Source of the DNA: a bacterium
GTDB taxonomy: Bacteria > Elusimicrobiota > Elusimicrobia > UBA1565 > UBA9628
Reading direction: 5' to 3'
Assembly (NCBI GenBank): GCA_021822495.1
Contig: JAKAQO010000002.1
Location: 97,044-161,043, forward strand
Length of the DNA stretch: 64,000 bases
The notes under the pieces are model-generated. The model saw nothing but the letters and a program-made list of their open reading frames with translations, made no database searches and was not told the DNA's origin. Positions 33,356 through 42,450 of this stretch are shown here, piece after piece. A program made the position numbers and the translations under genes. The stretch's first letter is position 1, and the number at the start of each line of letters is the position of its first letter.

Positions 33356-34810
33356 TTAATTGAGTTGTGGGAAGTTGACGGCTTTCTCAACAGTAGCCGC
33401 AAGGGCCAGCAATTTTTCATCTTCAAAGGCCGGGGCAATCAACTGAAGCCCAATCGGCAAATGATCTTTATTAAGCCCGCAGGGGATGGAGAGGCTTGCG
33501 TTTCCAGCTAAATTGGACGGAATGGTAAAGATGTCCGACAAATACATCGCCACTGGATCAGCCGACTTTTCGCCGAATTTAAAAGCCACTGAGGGCGCGG
33601 TGGGAGTGGCCAGAAAGTCTACCTCCTTAAAGACGTTTTCAAAATCTCGCGCAATGAGAGTTCGCGCTTTTTGCGCCCGGTTGTAATAAGCGTCGTAGTA
33701 GCCGGAGCTCAAGGCATAGGTTCCCAACATAATGCGTCTTTTGACTTCGGGGCCAAAACCCTCGCCGCGGCTTTTTTCATAGAGTTCGGAAAGACTTTTT
33801 ATGTTCTGCGCGCGGTATCCGTATCGAACTCCGTCAAAACGGGCGAGATTGGAAGCAGCTTCAGACGGCGCGATGATGTAATAAGTCGCGACCGCATAGG
33901 AGGTGTGCGGAAGCGTGACGTCTTTGACCTCGGCTCCTAGCGTCTTGAGATAATCAACGGCGTTCCAAACCGATTTCCGAACCTCGGGGTCAAGGCCCTC
34001 GGCGAAATATTCTCGCGGAATTCCAATTTTAAGCCCGCGAACATTTTCAAGCGGCTTGCCCGAAAAACGGTTTTGAGCCTGGGGAGCGGAAGTTGAGTCC
34101 TTGGGGTCGTGTCCCGCAATCGAGGAAAGAAGAAGCGCCGCGTCTTCAACGCTTCTCGCCATGGGGCCGATTTGATCTAAAGAGGAGGCAAAGGCAATAA
34201 GCCCGTATCTGGAGACCGCTCCGTAGGTGGGCTTAACTCCCACCAAGCCGCAAAAAGAAGCGGGCTGGCGGATAGATCCCCCCGTGTCGGAAGCCAGGGA
34301 TAAAGGCGCCATTCGGGCTGCGACCGCCGCGGCGGAACCACCGGAAGAACCGCCGGGGACTGTTTCCAAATTCCAGGGATTTTTGGTTTTAAAGAAAGCG
34401 GAATTTTCGTTTGAGGAGCCCATCGCGAACTCATCAAGATTGGTTTTCCCAATGATAACGGCGTCTTCTTTTTTGAGTTTTTGGGTGATGGTCGCGTCAT
34501 AAGGCGCTTTAAAGCCCTTGAGAATTTTAGAGGCGCAGGTGGTCTCAACCCCTTCGACTAAAATATTGTCTTTGACCGCGACGGGAACTCCGGCGAGTTT
34601 CCCGAGTTTTTTTCCGTGAGACCTTTTGGAGTCAATTTCGCGGGCGGCGGCAAGCGCATTTTCTTCCAAAACCGTGATGAAGGCCCGGACTTTCGGATCC
34701 TCGGTTTTGATGCGCTCCAGGTGCGCTTGAACGACCTCTTCGGCTTTGAGATTTCCAGAAGAAACCTCTTCTGCAATTTTGGAGGCGGAAAGCGAAATTA
34801 TATTTTTCAT
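33356..34810 (-). CDS. gatA: Asp-tRNA(Asn)/Glu-tRNA(Gln) amidotransferase subunit A
   Basis: GatA is the glutamine amidase that supplies ammonia to GatB. The 484-residue protein has the amidase signature with the Ser-cisSer-Lys triad: Lys in VAVKDNIL, Ser in PGGSSGGSAAAVAA and nucleophile Ser in SDTGGSIRQPASFCG. MGSSNENSAF and YGLIAFASSLDQIGP are also typical. Length is normal. It overlaps gatC by 4 nt. Confidence 0.97.
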   Translation of the reverse strand: MKNIISLSASKIAEEVSSGNLKAEEVVQAHLERIKTEDPKVRAFITVLEENALAAAREIDSKRSHGKKLGKLAGVPVAVKDNILVEGVETTCASKILKGFKAPYDATITQKLKKEDAVIIGKTNLDEFAMGSSNENSAFFKTKNPWNLETVPGGSSGGSAAAVAARMAPLSLASDTGGSIRQPASFCGLVGVKPTYGAVSRYGLIAFASSLDQIGPMARSVEDAALLLSSIAGHDPKDSTSAPQAQNRFSGKPLENVRGLKIGIPREYFAEGLDPEVRKSVWNAVDYLKTLGAEVKDVTLPHTSYAVATYYIIAPSEAASNLARFDGVRYGYRAQNIKSLSELYEKSRGEGFGPEVKRRIMLGTYALSSGYYDAYYNRAQKARTLIARDFENVFKEVDFLATPTAPSVAFKFGEKSADPVAMYLSDIFTIPSNLAGNASLSIPCGLNKDHLPIGLQLIAPAFEDEKLLALAATVEKAVNFPQLN

Positions 34811-35106
34811 TCGATGATTTTGGGAACCTTGAAAAAAGGCCCGTCTTTTTCCGGAGCGTTGTCAATCAAGGCTTGATTTTTTTCAAACGGAATAGCCTGG
34901 TCTTCCCGAAAGGCGTTTTTAAGACCCAGGACAGAAGAAGTCGGCGGAACATTCTCGACGTTTAAGCGCGAAAGCTCCGCGATTGAATCTAAGATTTTCA
35001 CGAATTGGGATTGGTAACGGGAGATTTCATCCGGAGACAAGGACAGTTTGGCCAAAGAGGCGATTTTGCGGACGTCTTCTTCCGTTATTGAAGATGCTTT
35101 TTCCAT
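34807..35106 (-). CDS. gatC: Asp-tRNA(Asn)/Glu-tRNA(Gln) amidotransferase subunit C
   Basis: The 99-residue protein starts with the GatC pattern (ITEEDVRKIASLAKLSLSPD) and ends with the GPFFKVPKIIE tail. GatC wraps GatA and GatB together. ATG 35106 overlaps the helicase stop by 1 nt and the gene overlaps gatA by 4 nt. The three gat genes plus the Nudix gene form a tight operon behind pcrA. Confidence 0.95.
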   Translation of the reverse strand: MEKASSITEEDVRKIASLAKLSLSPDEISRYQSQFVKILDSIAELSRLNVENVPPTSSVLGLKNAFREDQAIPFEKNQALIDNAPEKDGPFFKVPKIIE

Positions 35107-37277
35107 TAAATAACCTCCAACGGCGCGTAGCGCAAAACGAGTTTGGCCACTCGCCCATTTTGAAAGCGAATGAGGGCCTTGGCGGCTTCGCCGCTGCCGG
35201 TTTTTTCAAGAACTTCTCCCGTTCCAAAAAGCGGATGGCGAACCCGGGAACCAACTCTGAGCGCAGCGCCCATTCTTTGATGAGGAACGCTTGAGACCGG
35301 GGACGCATGGGAGGGCGCAACCTGCGGCCTTTTTTGAGGGTTTGAGTATGCCCCTTCAACGCGCGCTTCCATAATAAAGCGGGAAGGAATGTTGGAATAG
35401 GTTTGGCCGAAGACCCGGCGGGTCGAAGCGTGAGTGAGATACAGCATTTCTTTGGCGCGCGTCATTCCGACGTAGCAGAGGCGTCTTTCTTCTTCCAATT
35501 CCTCCGGAGAAGAATTGTTAGACCCAATCGGGAATAAACCTTCTTCAAGCCCGGTTAAAAAAACGACAGGAAACTCAAGTCCCTTGGCGAGATGAATGGT
35601 CATGAGGGTGACGGATTCTGTTCCCCCCGAGATTTCGTCGCGGTCGGTTTGAAGGGAGATTTCTTCCAGATATTCGCCGAGAGTGAGGGTTGATCCGGCG
35701 GCTTGCCTTCTTTCTTCGTATTCCTTAACCGAATTTAAAAGCTCCTGAACGTTGGCGAGACGCGAAGCCGCCTCAAGATCGGTTTCGCATTCTTTTTCCA
35801 GCCAGGACAAATATCCAGATTCTTCCAGAATGCGCGCCATCGCCGTTCCGGCGGATAAAGACGGCAAATCAGCCTGAATTTTTTCGAGAAACAAACTGAG
35901 TTCCGTTAAAGACCTGCGACAAGAAGGCGTCAGATTGTCAATGTCGGGGGCGGCTTTAAAAGAGTCTAGCGCCCCGAGATTATTTAAATTCGCGTAGGCC
36001 TTGATTCTTTCAAGACTGGTTTTCCCAATTCCCCGCGGCGGCGCGTGGACGATGCGCATGAGGCTGACTTCGTCCTTGGGGTTTAAAATCACGCGCGCGT
36101 AAGCCAGGGCGTCCTTGATTTCTTGCCGTTGATAAAAGCGCATTGCTCCGATGAGGCGGTAATTAATTCCGGCGCGGCGGAGAGCTTCCTCAAAAGAACG
36201 GCTTTGCGCGTTGGTGCGGTAAAAAATCGCGAAATCAGAAAGAGACCTTCCGCCTCTTTTTTCTTCCTCTATTTTGCGGACGGTCCAGGAAGCTTCTTCT
36301 CTCTCATCCATCAGTTCTTGAACGTGGATGGCGTTCCCGCCTTCTTTCTGAGTCCAGAGGGTTTTGGCCTTACGCTTTCCGTTGTTGCGAATCACGCGCC
36401 CAGCAGCCTCAAGGATGGGTTTGGTCGAGCGGTAATTCTGCTCAAGAGTGACGACGCCGGTGTCTTTAAAATCGCGCTCAAATTCCAGAATATTCCGGAT
36501 GTCGGCCCCCCGCCAGGAATAAACGCTTTGATCGTCGTCTCCCACCACGCAAAGATTTTTGTGCTTGGTAGCCAGCGTTTTTGTGATGATGTATTGCGCG
36601 TGATTGGTGTCCTGGTATTCATCAACCAGAATATGCCGGAAATAATCCTGGTAGTACTCGCGAATGGAGGGATGTTCCTTTAAAAGGGAACAGACCTTGA
36701 GCAACAAATCTCCAAAATCAACCCCGCCTGTGTTTTCCAGCTTTTGTTGATAGAGCTTGTAGATTTTCGCGGCGGTTTTGCGGGAGGCGTCAATAGTCGT
36801 TTCGGCATAGATCGCGTAGGAATCCGCGTCCAGGAGATCGTCTTTGGCGCGAGAGATAATTCCGGCATACATGGAGGCCTTGGCCGTTTCCTTGTCAAAG
36901 CCAAGTTCCTTCATCGCCTCGGTGATGAGTCTTTTTTGGTCGGATTGATCGTAAATCGTGAAATGACGGCTTAATTTCGCGAGTTCGTAATGTTGGCGCA
37001 AGAGTTTCGCGCAAAAACCGTGGAAGGTAAAAACCCAGACCGCGCTTCCTTTTCCCGGAGCCAAAGACTCAATGCGCTGACGCATCTCCTCGGCGGCCTT
37101 ATTAGTAAAGGTAACGGCGAGAATTGTTGCCGGTGGAACGCCTTCTTCAATCAAACGCGCGATACGATAGGTGATGACCCGCGTTTTCCCCGTGCCTGCC
37201 GCGGCCAAGACCAAAAGCGGGCCTTCCTTGTGAAGGACCGCGCGCGCCTGTTCAGGGTTGAGAAGATTAAGATTCAT
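35106..37277 (-). CDS. pcrA: UvrD/PcrA-type DNA helicase
   Basis: A 723-residue SF1A 3'-to-5' helicase for repair and replication. It begins LNPEQARAVLHKEGPLLVLA (Q motif) with Walker A AAAGTGKTR and VTFTNKAAEEM. Further motifs are ILVDEYQDTNHAQY, VVGDDDQSVYSWRGAD, TLEQNYRS and VTLMTIHLAKGLEFPVVFL. The C-terminus (VGSRVRHPLFGTGEV) is the Tudor-like domain of PcrA that contacts RNA polymerase. Length is typical. It heads the operon leading into gatCA-nudix-gatB. Confidence 0.95.
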   Translation of the reverse strand: MNLNLLNPEQARAVLHKEGPLLVLAAAGTGKTRVITYRIARLIEEGVPPATILAVTFTNKAAEEMRQRIESLAPGKGSAVWVFTFHGFCAKLLRQHYELAKLSRHFTIYDQSDQKRLITEAMKELGFDKETAKASMYAGIISRAKDDLLDADSYAIYAETTIDASRKTAAKIYKLYQQKLENTGGVDFGDLLLKVCSLLKEHPSIREYYQDYFRHILVDEYQDTNHAQYIITKTLATKHKNLCVVGDDDQSVYSWRGADIRNILEFERDFKDTGVVTLEQNYRSTKPILEAAGRVIRNNGKRKAKTLWTQKEGGNAIHVQELMDEREEASWTVRKIEEEKRGGRSLSDFAIFYRTNAQSRSFEEALRRAGINYRLIGAMRFYQRQEIKDALAYARVILNPKDEVSLMRIVHAPPRGIGKTSLERIKAYANLNNLGALDSFKAAPDIDNLTPSCRRSLTELSLFLEKIQADLPSLSAGTAMARILEESGYLSWLEKECETDLEAASRLANVQELLNSVKEYEERRQAAGSTLTLGEYLEEISLQTDRDEISGGTESVTLMTIHLAKGLEFPVVFLTGLEEGLFPIGSNNSSPEELEEERRLCYVGMTRAKEMLYLTHASTRRVFGQTYSNIPSRFIMEARVEGAYSNPQKRPQVAPSHASPVSSVPHQRMGAALRVGSRVRHPLFGTGEVLEKTGSGEAAKALIRFQNGRVAKLVLRYAPLEVI

Positions 37278-37415
37278 CGTTGAAGTAAAAAGAATCGCAA
37301 GCTTTATTTTATCAAATCCAGGCTTTTGGCGGGCAACTTTGGACAGCTTGGGGTCCAGTAATTTTTACGCCTTTAATTCTAATGATTGACGAATGCAAAA
37401 GGATTTCCGAATCGC

Positions 37416-37421
37416 TATAAT
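37416..37421 (+). promoter_or_regulatory. Candidate -10 box (TATAAT) upstream of the leader ORF
   Basis: A perfect TATAAT ends 6 nt before the ATG at 37428. A TTGACG at 37386-37391 is 24 bp away, too far to be a standard -35. This is the only obvious promoter element before the formiminotransferase gene. Confidence 0.45.
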
Positions 37422-37427
37422 AAGGTC

Positions 37428-37487
37428 ATGACCGAGCCTAAGCGAGGAAATGGTTGGGTCCATATTCCGTACGAAAGGAAACCATGA
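37428..37487 (+). CDS. Possible 19-residue leader peptide
   Basis: The frame MTEPKRGNGWVHIPYERKP begins 6 nt after the TATAAT and ends in a TGA that overlaps the ATG of the next gene (ATGA). It could couple translation to the formiminotransferase gene, or be an attenuation-like leader. It has a single His (HIP), not a His run. No ribosome binding site precedes it. Chance cannot be excluded for such a short frame. Confidence 0.35.
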   Translation: MTEPKRGNGWVHIPYERKP

Positions 37488-38974
37488 AACTCATTGAATG
37501 CGTGCCGAATTTCTCGGAAGGAAAAGACAAAAGCAAAATAGAAGCCATCGTTTCCGCCGCCTCATCAATTAGCGGAGTGACGATTTTAGACGTTGAAAAC
37601 GACGCGGATCACAATCGTTCTGTGCTTTCCTTTATCGCCCCCGCCGAGGCGGCCTTGGAAGCCTGCTTTCAGGTCGCAAAAAAATCGGCGGAGCTTATAG
37701 ACCTCAACCATCACAAAGGCGAACACCCGCGCATGGGCGCGGTCGACGTCATTCCCTTTATACCGGTTTCAGATTCAAACTTAGATGATTGCCGGGCCTT
37801 GGCCAAACGGCTGGGCGAAAAAATTGGACGGGAACTCCAAATTCCGGTGTATCTCTACGGCGAAGCGGCGGTGAGCCCCTCCCGCAAAGATTTGGCGAAC
37901 GTCCGCAAAGGGCAATTCGAGGGCCTTAAAGAGCTCATCGGAAAAGACCCGGAAAGAGTTCCGGATTTCGGCCCCAACCACATTCATCCCACCGCCGGCG
38001 CGGTGGCCGTGGGAGCGAGAGAACAAATCGTCAACTTTAACCTCAACCTCGATTTGACCAATCTCGAAGCGGGAAAAGAAATCGCGAAAAAACTTCGGGC
38101 TTCCGGCGGCGGCCTTCCCGCGGTTCGCGGCAAAGAAATTTTTCTAAAAGCCCGAAATCAGGTCCAGATTTCAACCGTTCTTACCGATTATAAAACCACC
38201 GGCATGACGCGCGTCCTGAAAGAAGCTCAAAAATTGGCCGCGGAAAAAAACGCGAAAGTCTTGACAACCGAGATCGTCGGCCTCTTGCCGCAGGACGCGC
38301 TTGTGAATTTCGCCATTGATTCCTTAAATCTCGAAAATTTTAATCCCGATGGTCAGATTCTGGAAAGAAGGCTTAAAGCTAAAAGCGAGACCGAAAAATT
38401 AAATTGGCTTAAAGGCGGGAAAGCGCTCATTCAAGCCCTTGAAAGCGTCGAACCCACGCCTGGGGGCGGGTCAGCCGCCGCTTTGTCTGGCGCCATGGGA
38501 TGCGCCCTGGCTTTAATGGCCGCTTCCGTCACTCTCAAATCAAAAAAACTCGCCGCAGAAAAACGTCCGCTCATTGAAAAAAGCAAAAATAAAATTTCTG
38601 ATCTCAAGGTCCTTCTTGAAAACCTGGCCGAAGAAGACGCGAAGTCTTTCGATCAGGTCATGGCGGCTTTTGGAATTCCAAAAGAAAACCCAAAACGGCG
38701 AGAGCTCATTGACGCGGCCTTAATCCAAGCGGCACAGGTTCCGCTTAAAACAGCGCAAACATCCCAAGAAGCGATGAGACAGGCCTCAATGCTCAAAGAG
38801 CTCGTTCAAAGCTCAGTCTCATCTGATCTTAACTGCGCGCTTCACCTGCTTAAAGCCGGTCTTCTCTGCGCCGCTGAAAACGTGAAGATAAACCTTGATT
38901 CCCTCAGCGACTCAAATCAAGCGACCAATATCCGCAAAGCGCTTGAGAATTGCATGGACGAATGCTCGAAATGA
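37484..38974 (+). CDS. ftcD: Glutamate formimidoyltransferase / formimidoyl-THF cyclodeaminase fusion
   Basis: This 496-residue bifunctional enzyme links histidine breakdown to folate. The N-terminal domain moves the formimino group from formiminoglutamate to tetrahydrofolate, and the C-terminal domain releases ammonia to give methenyl-THF. The N-terminal half shows LIECVPNFSEGKD, HHKGEHPRMGAVDVIPF with the catalytic His, and VNFNLNL. The cyclodeaminase starts near PTPGGGSAAALSGAMGCALA. ATG 37484 has AAAGGA upstream; the frame upstream of it lacks similarity. No hut genes are nearby, so a broader one-carbon role is possible. Confidence 0.95.
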   Translation: MKLIECVPNFSEGKDKSKIEAIVSAASSISGVTILDVENDADHNRSVLSFIAPAEAALEACFQVAKKSAELIDLNHHKGEHPRMGAVDVIPFIPVSDSNLDDCRALAKRLGEKIGRELQIPVYLYGEAAVSPSRKDLANVRKGQFEGLKELIGKDPERVPDFGPNHIHPTAGAVAVGAREQIVNFNLNLDLTNLEAGKEIAKKLRASGGGLPAVRGKEIFLKARNQVQISTVLTDYKTTGMTRVLKEAQKLAAEKNAKVLTTEIVGLLPQDALVNFAIDSLNLENFNPDGQILERRLKAKSETEKLNWLKGGKALIQALESVEPTPGGGSAAALSGAMGCALALMAASVTLKSKKLAAEKRPLIEKSKNKISDLKVLLENLAEEDAKSFDQVMAAFGIPKENPKRRELIDAALIQAAQVPLKTAQTSQEAMRQASMLKELVQSSVSSDLNCALHLLKAGLLCAAENVKINLDSLSDSNQATNIRKALENCMDECSK

Positions 38975-39061
38975 GCTGATCAGTTTAATGAACCCTTAAG
39001 GCCGAGATGATGAGTCATGGAGAGAGACGCTGCTCACGCCGATAATCCTCCTCCTTGAATC

Positions 39062-39694
39062 TTATTGAAAGAAATAACATTCCCGCACGACATCGCCGCC
39101 TTTTAATTTGACAAGTTCCGAGAATAAATAGGCTCCATGCTTATGAATCCGAGCTTCATAATTTTTATCAAGGAGAACACCCCCATCCACGCGGCTATGC
39201 AGCCATATACTGTCCGCTCCGCTGGCATCGACAAGAGAGCCGACCCAAAAAGTTCCATCCAAATACGATTTTGAGGGAAAGAGCGGGCCATTATCTTCAC
39301 TCCGAACCATGGCTACATTGACCACGAGTTGGGCAAAATTCGGAAAATTTGGAGAATCCTTCTGGTAACATCGTCCATCGAAACTTCTCCGACCGAACGA
39401 CCCCACAAGATCGTTTTTACTCGGTCGATGCCCCTGGACGAATAGCTCCTTTAGTCTATCGAAACGACTTTTATCCGCCTTGTCCCCGAAAAGGGCTTTT
39501 TCGTCGGAGGACGCCGCCGTTTGGTAAGCCGCGTTCTTTTCGAAAGCGGCGGTCTTAGCCTTTGCCGCACGGACGACTGTCTGAACGCCTTGCCCTACTT
39601 GGGCCTCGAAGCTTAAACCGGAGATTTGCGCCGCGCTCAAAACTTGCGAGCCGAACATCACGACCACGACCAACGACACCACGATTTTTTTCAT
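39062..39694 (-). CDS. Exported protein of unknown function
   Basis: A 210-residue protein with a clear signal peptide (MKKIVVSLVVVVMFGSQVLSAA). The mature part has an Ala/Lys-rich helical segment (VVRAAKAKTAAFEKNA) and a beta-rich C-terminal half with WVGSLVDASGADSIWLHSR, ending RECYFFQ. A GGAGG ribosome binding site precedes the ATG. It lies 28 nt after the next exported gene's stop, so the two may be co-transcribed. No family recognised. Confidence 0.7.
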   Translation of the reverse strand: MKKIVVSLVVVVMFGSQVLSAAQISGLSFEAQVGQGVQTVVRAAKAKTAAFEKNAAYQTAASSDEKALFGDKADKSRFDRLKELFVQGHRPSKNDLVGSFGRRSFDGRCYQKDSPNFPNFAQLVVNVAMVRSEDNGPLFPSKSYLDGTFWVGSLVDASGADSIWLHSRVDGGVLLDKNYEARIHKHGAYLFSELVKLKGGDVVRECYFFQ

Positions 39695-39722
39695 TTCACG
39701 ACCTCCGTTTCTTATTTTTGAT

Positions 39723-41525
39723 TCAAATTAAGAGTCCGATCAGGGCGCCGACAATACCAATCATCGTTCCAACGGTCACGCAAAGAGCCGCTGTCTTTAG
39801 GATAGATTGAATCATCTCCTTAGCGGTTCCAAAATGAAGATTTTCCAGTCGCAAAAGAAACAGGGACAAAGCGACTCCAACCGCCGCGCCAACGCCGGTT
39901 CCCGCGAGGAGAGGTAATCCAAGAAACCCCACAAGGCCGCCGGTGATGAGACCGATGGAGCCGAAGGTCAAGGCCAGTGGCACGATCGCCATGTTTCTAT
40001 CGCTATCGCCAGCGACATGATTAGTCCATAGGACGGCGCTCAAAACGCCGAGGACAAAACCGCCGATTGCCTCTCCGACTCCAAAAAGCGCGTGATGAAC
40101 GGCCAATGTTCCGCCGACACCCAAGGTCGCCGCATGAGCGGCGGCTGGCGCGAACATGGCCCCAATGAAGAAACCGAGAATAGACCCCATCAGCATATTG
40201 ATGGAGTCATCTTCGCCTTTTTTCGTCATGGCCGCGCCCACCCCCGCGCCGATAATAACTCCAAAGGCGGCCAGCGGAGCGATATGAGAAGCCGCGACGA
40301 GCAAGACTAGCCAGCCGATGCCGAAAATAAGGCCCGTGTCAAGAGACAAAGACTGGGATTGCGCCGCCTTGGGAAAGGAGATCACGCTCGATGAAGATGT
40401 GGGACTTAACTTTTCAAGGGCCGCGTTTACGCCCAAGGCCTGTTTCTGGTAATCGCTTGAGAGCGTCCTCCATTCCGCGATGTCCTGAGCCGAGGCCTTA
40501 TTTTCCGACAAGGCGTCCGCAATCAGGGCGCTCGCCAATGACATATCCTTTAAGTCTTGAATCGCCGCTTGCCCCGCCTCTTTTAACTTCGCCCATTTCG
40601 CGGCGTCTATTTGAACGTTTTTTCCCTGTAAACCCTTCGCGACATCAGTAATATTCTGGACAGAGGGAATCAATTCGTTCCAAGCTCTGCTGTTGATAAC
40701 GTAGGCCGTTGTCCCCAACGCCCTCGCGTCCATGCCGCTCAAATCCGTCTTTAGCTTTAAATCCCTAATAACATCCTGAGCTGTTTGATAGACGCCCTGG
40801 TTTCTAATGATGAAGTTAATGGTTTGAGCTTGACTTATCGCGGTGTCAATCGCAGCCTCAAGCGCCGCGCTTCCATTAGAGGACGGCGCGGGAACAGTGG
40901 ACTCGGCTTTGGAACTATTGGAGGCATTATTGGCGCTCTCTTCCTTTAAATAAAGGTTTTTCGCCTCACGAGAGACACGGAGAAATGGCGGAAATTTCGG
41001 AATGGAGTTCATCCCATATCCGGGGTAAGCCGGTTGAAGCCTTAAGCCGTCGAAAAGACTCGACCAGTTCGCGATATGATCCTTGAGCGCTTGGTGGATT
41101 TTCCGGATCGTTTGGATGCCTCGCGTTGCATGCTTGGCGGGTGCGGCTTTGAGAACGCGATTAGACGTTGTCATCACTCCGGCAATTCGTAAGCCGGAGT
41201 CTATTGTCGTCGTTTCTGGATTCCGGCTTTCGCCGGAATGACGCAACAACGCTTTCGTCGGGGTAACGCCCAATAAAGGCTCATTGCCTTGCATCAAAGA
41301 ATCATTAACGGGCTTCTCGGGAGATTGTATGTTAAGGAAATTATCAGCGGAGTTAGCGCCAATATTTTGCATTTGCGCGTTCAGGCCCGCGGGCACGATG
41401 TCCATGTCCGCGCGCTTTCCCGAAACATCGGACAAGGCCGCGTAGCAATTAAGCCCCGGGCTCATCAAAATGACGGCTAATGATAGAGTCACTGATAAAG
41501 TCTTCGTTAAAGTTTGTCCTTTCAT
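39723..41525 (-). CDS. Large exported protein with C-terminal glycine-rich membrane segments
   Basis: A 600-residue protein. The signal peptide is SVTLSLAVILMSPGLNCYA. The central part is helical with Ala/Gln/Asp-rich segments (AAIDTAISQAQTINFIIRN). The last 200 residues contain six or more Gly/Ala-rich hydrophobic stretches (GVIIGAGVGAAMTKKGEDDS, ALTFGSIGLITGGLVGFLG), like glycine-zipper membrane proteins. Residues 94-119 are encoded by a dispersed repeat (RHSGESRNPETTTIDSGLRI) and are probably a late insertion kept in frame. Function unknown. Confidence 0.7.
   Translation of the reverse strand: MKGQTLTKTLSVTLSLAVILMSPGLNCYAALSDVSGKRADMDIVPAGLNAQMQNIGANSADNFLNIQSPEKPVNDSLMQGNEPLLGVTPTKALLRHSGESRNPETTTIDSGLRIAGVMTTSNRVLKAAPAKHATRGIQTIRKIHQALKDHIANWSSLFDGLRLQPAYPGYGMNSIPKFPPFLRVSREAKNLYLKEESANNASNSSKAESTVPAPSSNGSAALEAAIDTAISQAQTINFIIRNQGVYQTAQDVIRDLKLKTDLSGMDARALGTTAYVINSRAWNELIPSVQNITDVAKGLQGKNVQIDAAKWAKLKEAGQAAIQDLKDMSLASALIADALSENKASAQDIAEWRTLSSDYQKQALGVNAALEKLSPTSSSSVISFPKAAQSQSLSLDTGLIFGIGWLVLLVAASHIAPLAAFGVIIGAGVGAAMTKKGEDDSINMLMGSILGFFIGAMFAPAAAHAATLGVGGTLAVHHALFGVGEAIGGFVLGVLSAVLWTNHVAGDSDRNMAIVPLALTFGSIGLITGGLVGFLGLPLLAGTGVGAAVGVALSLFLLRLENLHFGTAKEMIQSILKTAALCVTVGTMIGIVGALIGLLI
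41169..41243. repeat. Dispersed double-hairpin repeat, copy 1
   Basis: About 75 bp with two inverted repeats: ACTCCGGC / GCCGGAGT and ATTCCGGC-TTTC-GCCGGAAT. Related copies are at 53739-53810 and 57247-57316. On the minus strand it encodes HSGESRNP and GLRIAGV inside the exported protein. Confidence 0.9.
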
Positions 41526-41639
41526 TTAAATTTCTTCGCGATCGCGACTTAAACCACGCTTTCACGCTTTATTTAATCATGAATTGCCTCAAATCCATAT
41601 GGGTCCAAAGACCTAGACGGCTTCCAGCAAAGGACCTAG

Positions 41640-41669
41640 TTTAGTGTGGGGATTATCCCTTTGGCAAAA
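41640..41669. repeat. Left target duplication and terminal inverted repeat
   Basis: TTTAGTGT (41640-41647) is the 8-bp target duplication. The 22-bp terminal inverted repeat 41648-41669 begins GGGGATTATCCC and is a perfect reverse complement of 43734-43755. Confidence 0.97.
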
Positions 41670-41705
41670 GGGGGATAAAATGAGTATTTTTGATAAACTT
41701 TGTGA

Positions 41706-42419
41706 ATGGAAGATAATATTACAAAAGAAGGTCTTCTTTTGCTCTTTGGGGTGTGCGAAGGAATATTGTGGGGAGCTACTGTGCTAATACCTGATAAGCT
41801 ACCAGGGTATTTATTACTTCTTGTTTCGACTGTAGGATTTATTGTTGAGATGCTCAGAAGGAAATACAATCTTTTTTATAAATGTGGGGCTATATTTCTT
41901 GTTGTTTTCATGTCACTTGGTATTGTTTACAAATCTCTTTCCGAAAAAATAGAACATCCGGCCCATGAAGAATTAAATAAAGAAGGACTAGATTTAATAA
42001 TGAAATTGACAAATGAAAACAAAATGTTAAATATCAGGTTATTAACTCTATTACCAAAACCCAAATATGTTGTCTCAGAAAAGCAACTTCATGAATTAAC
42101 AAATGCTATGAAAAATTTTAGTGGATTCCACATACAGGCACTTGTTCTTAATTATACCCAAGAATCTTATATCTATTCAGAAAAAATAATCTCTGCGATT
42201 AAAGACGCGGGGATGATTGTTAATGAAATTACAGGAGAAAAAATCGGTGGACCTCCCCCTTCTGGAATTTCTCTATCAATTAATTTAAAGGATAAAGAGC
42301 AAGTAGATATTGCGGAAGCATTGGCTAAGGCGTTAATGAAATCAGGCATTGTAAAAACGAAAAAGATGTCAGCGATCAACTCTGGATCAAATATACTACA
42401 GATACAAATAGCCCCTTGA
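41706..42419 (+). CDS. Passenger membrane protein of the IS element
   Basis: A 237-residue protein with three hydrophobic segments in the first 80 residues (LLLLFGVCEGILWGATVLI, YLLLLVSTVGFIVEML, CGAIFLVVFMSLGIVY). A soluble C-terminal domain follows (KQLHELTNAMKNFSGFHIQA, then GPPPSGISLSINL) that alternates beta and helix. AT-rich codon use differs from neighbouring chromosomal genes. It lies between the left inverted repeat and the transposase promoter. No family recognised. It has no known transposition function and is cargo. Confidence 0.7.
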   Translation: MEDNITKEGLLLLFGVCEGILWGATVLIPDKLPGYLLLLVSTVGFIVEMLRRKYNLFYKCGAIFLVVFMSLGIVYKSLSEKIEHPAHEELNKEGLDLIMKLTNENKMLNIRLLTLLPKPKYVVSEKQLHELTNAMKNFSGFHIQALVLNYTQESYIYSEKIISAIKDAGMIVNEITGEKIGGPPPSGISLSINLKDKEQVDIAEALAKALMKSGIVKTKKMSAINSGSNILQIQIAP

Positions 42420-42444
42420 CAAATATGTAATTTTATATTACAAT
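42416..42444 (+). promoter_or_regulatory. Transposase promoter
   Basis: -35 TTGACA (42416-42421), 17-bp spacer, -10 TACAAT (42439-42444). The ATG at 42451 follows after 6 nt, so the transposase mRNA would be leaderless. The -35 overlaps the stop region of the passenger gene. Confidence 0.8.
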
Positions 42445-42450
42445 ATAAGC

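Noticed and set aside
37386-37421. TTGACG plus TATAAT as a standard promoter
   Set aside because: The spacer is 24 bp, too long for normal sigma-70 recognition. Only the -10 is kept as evidence.
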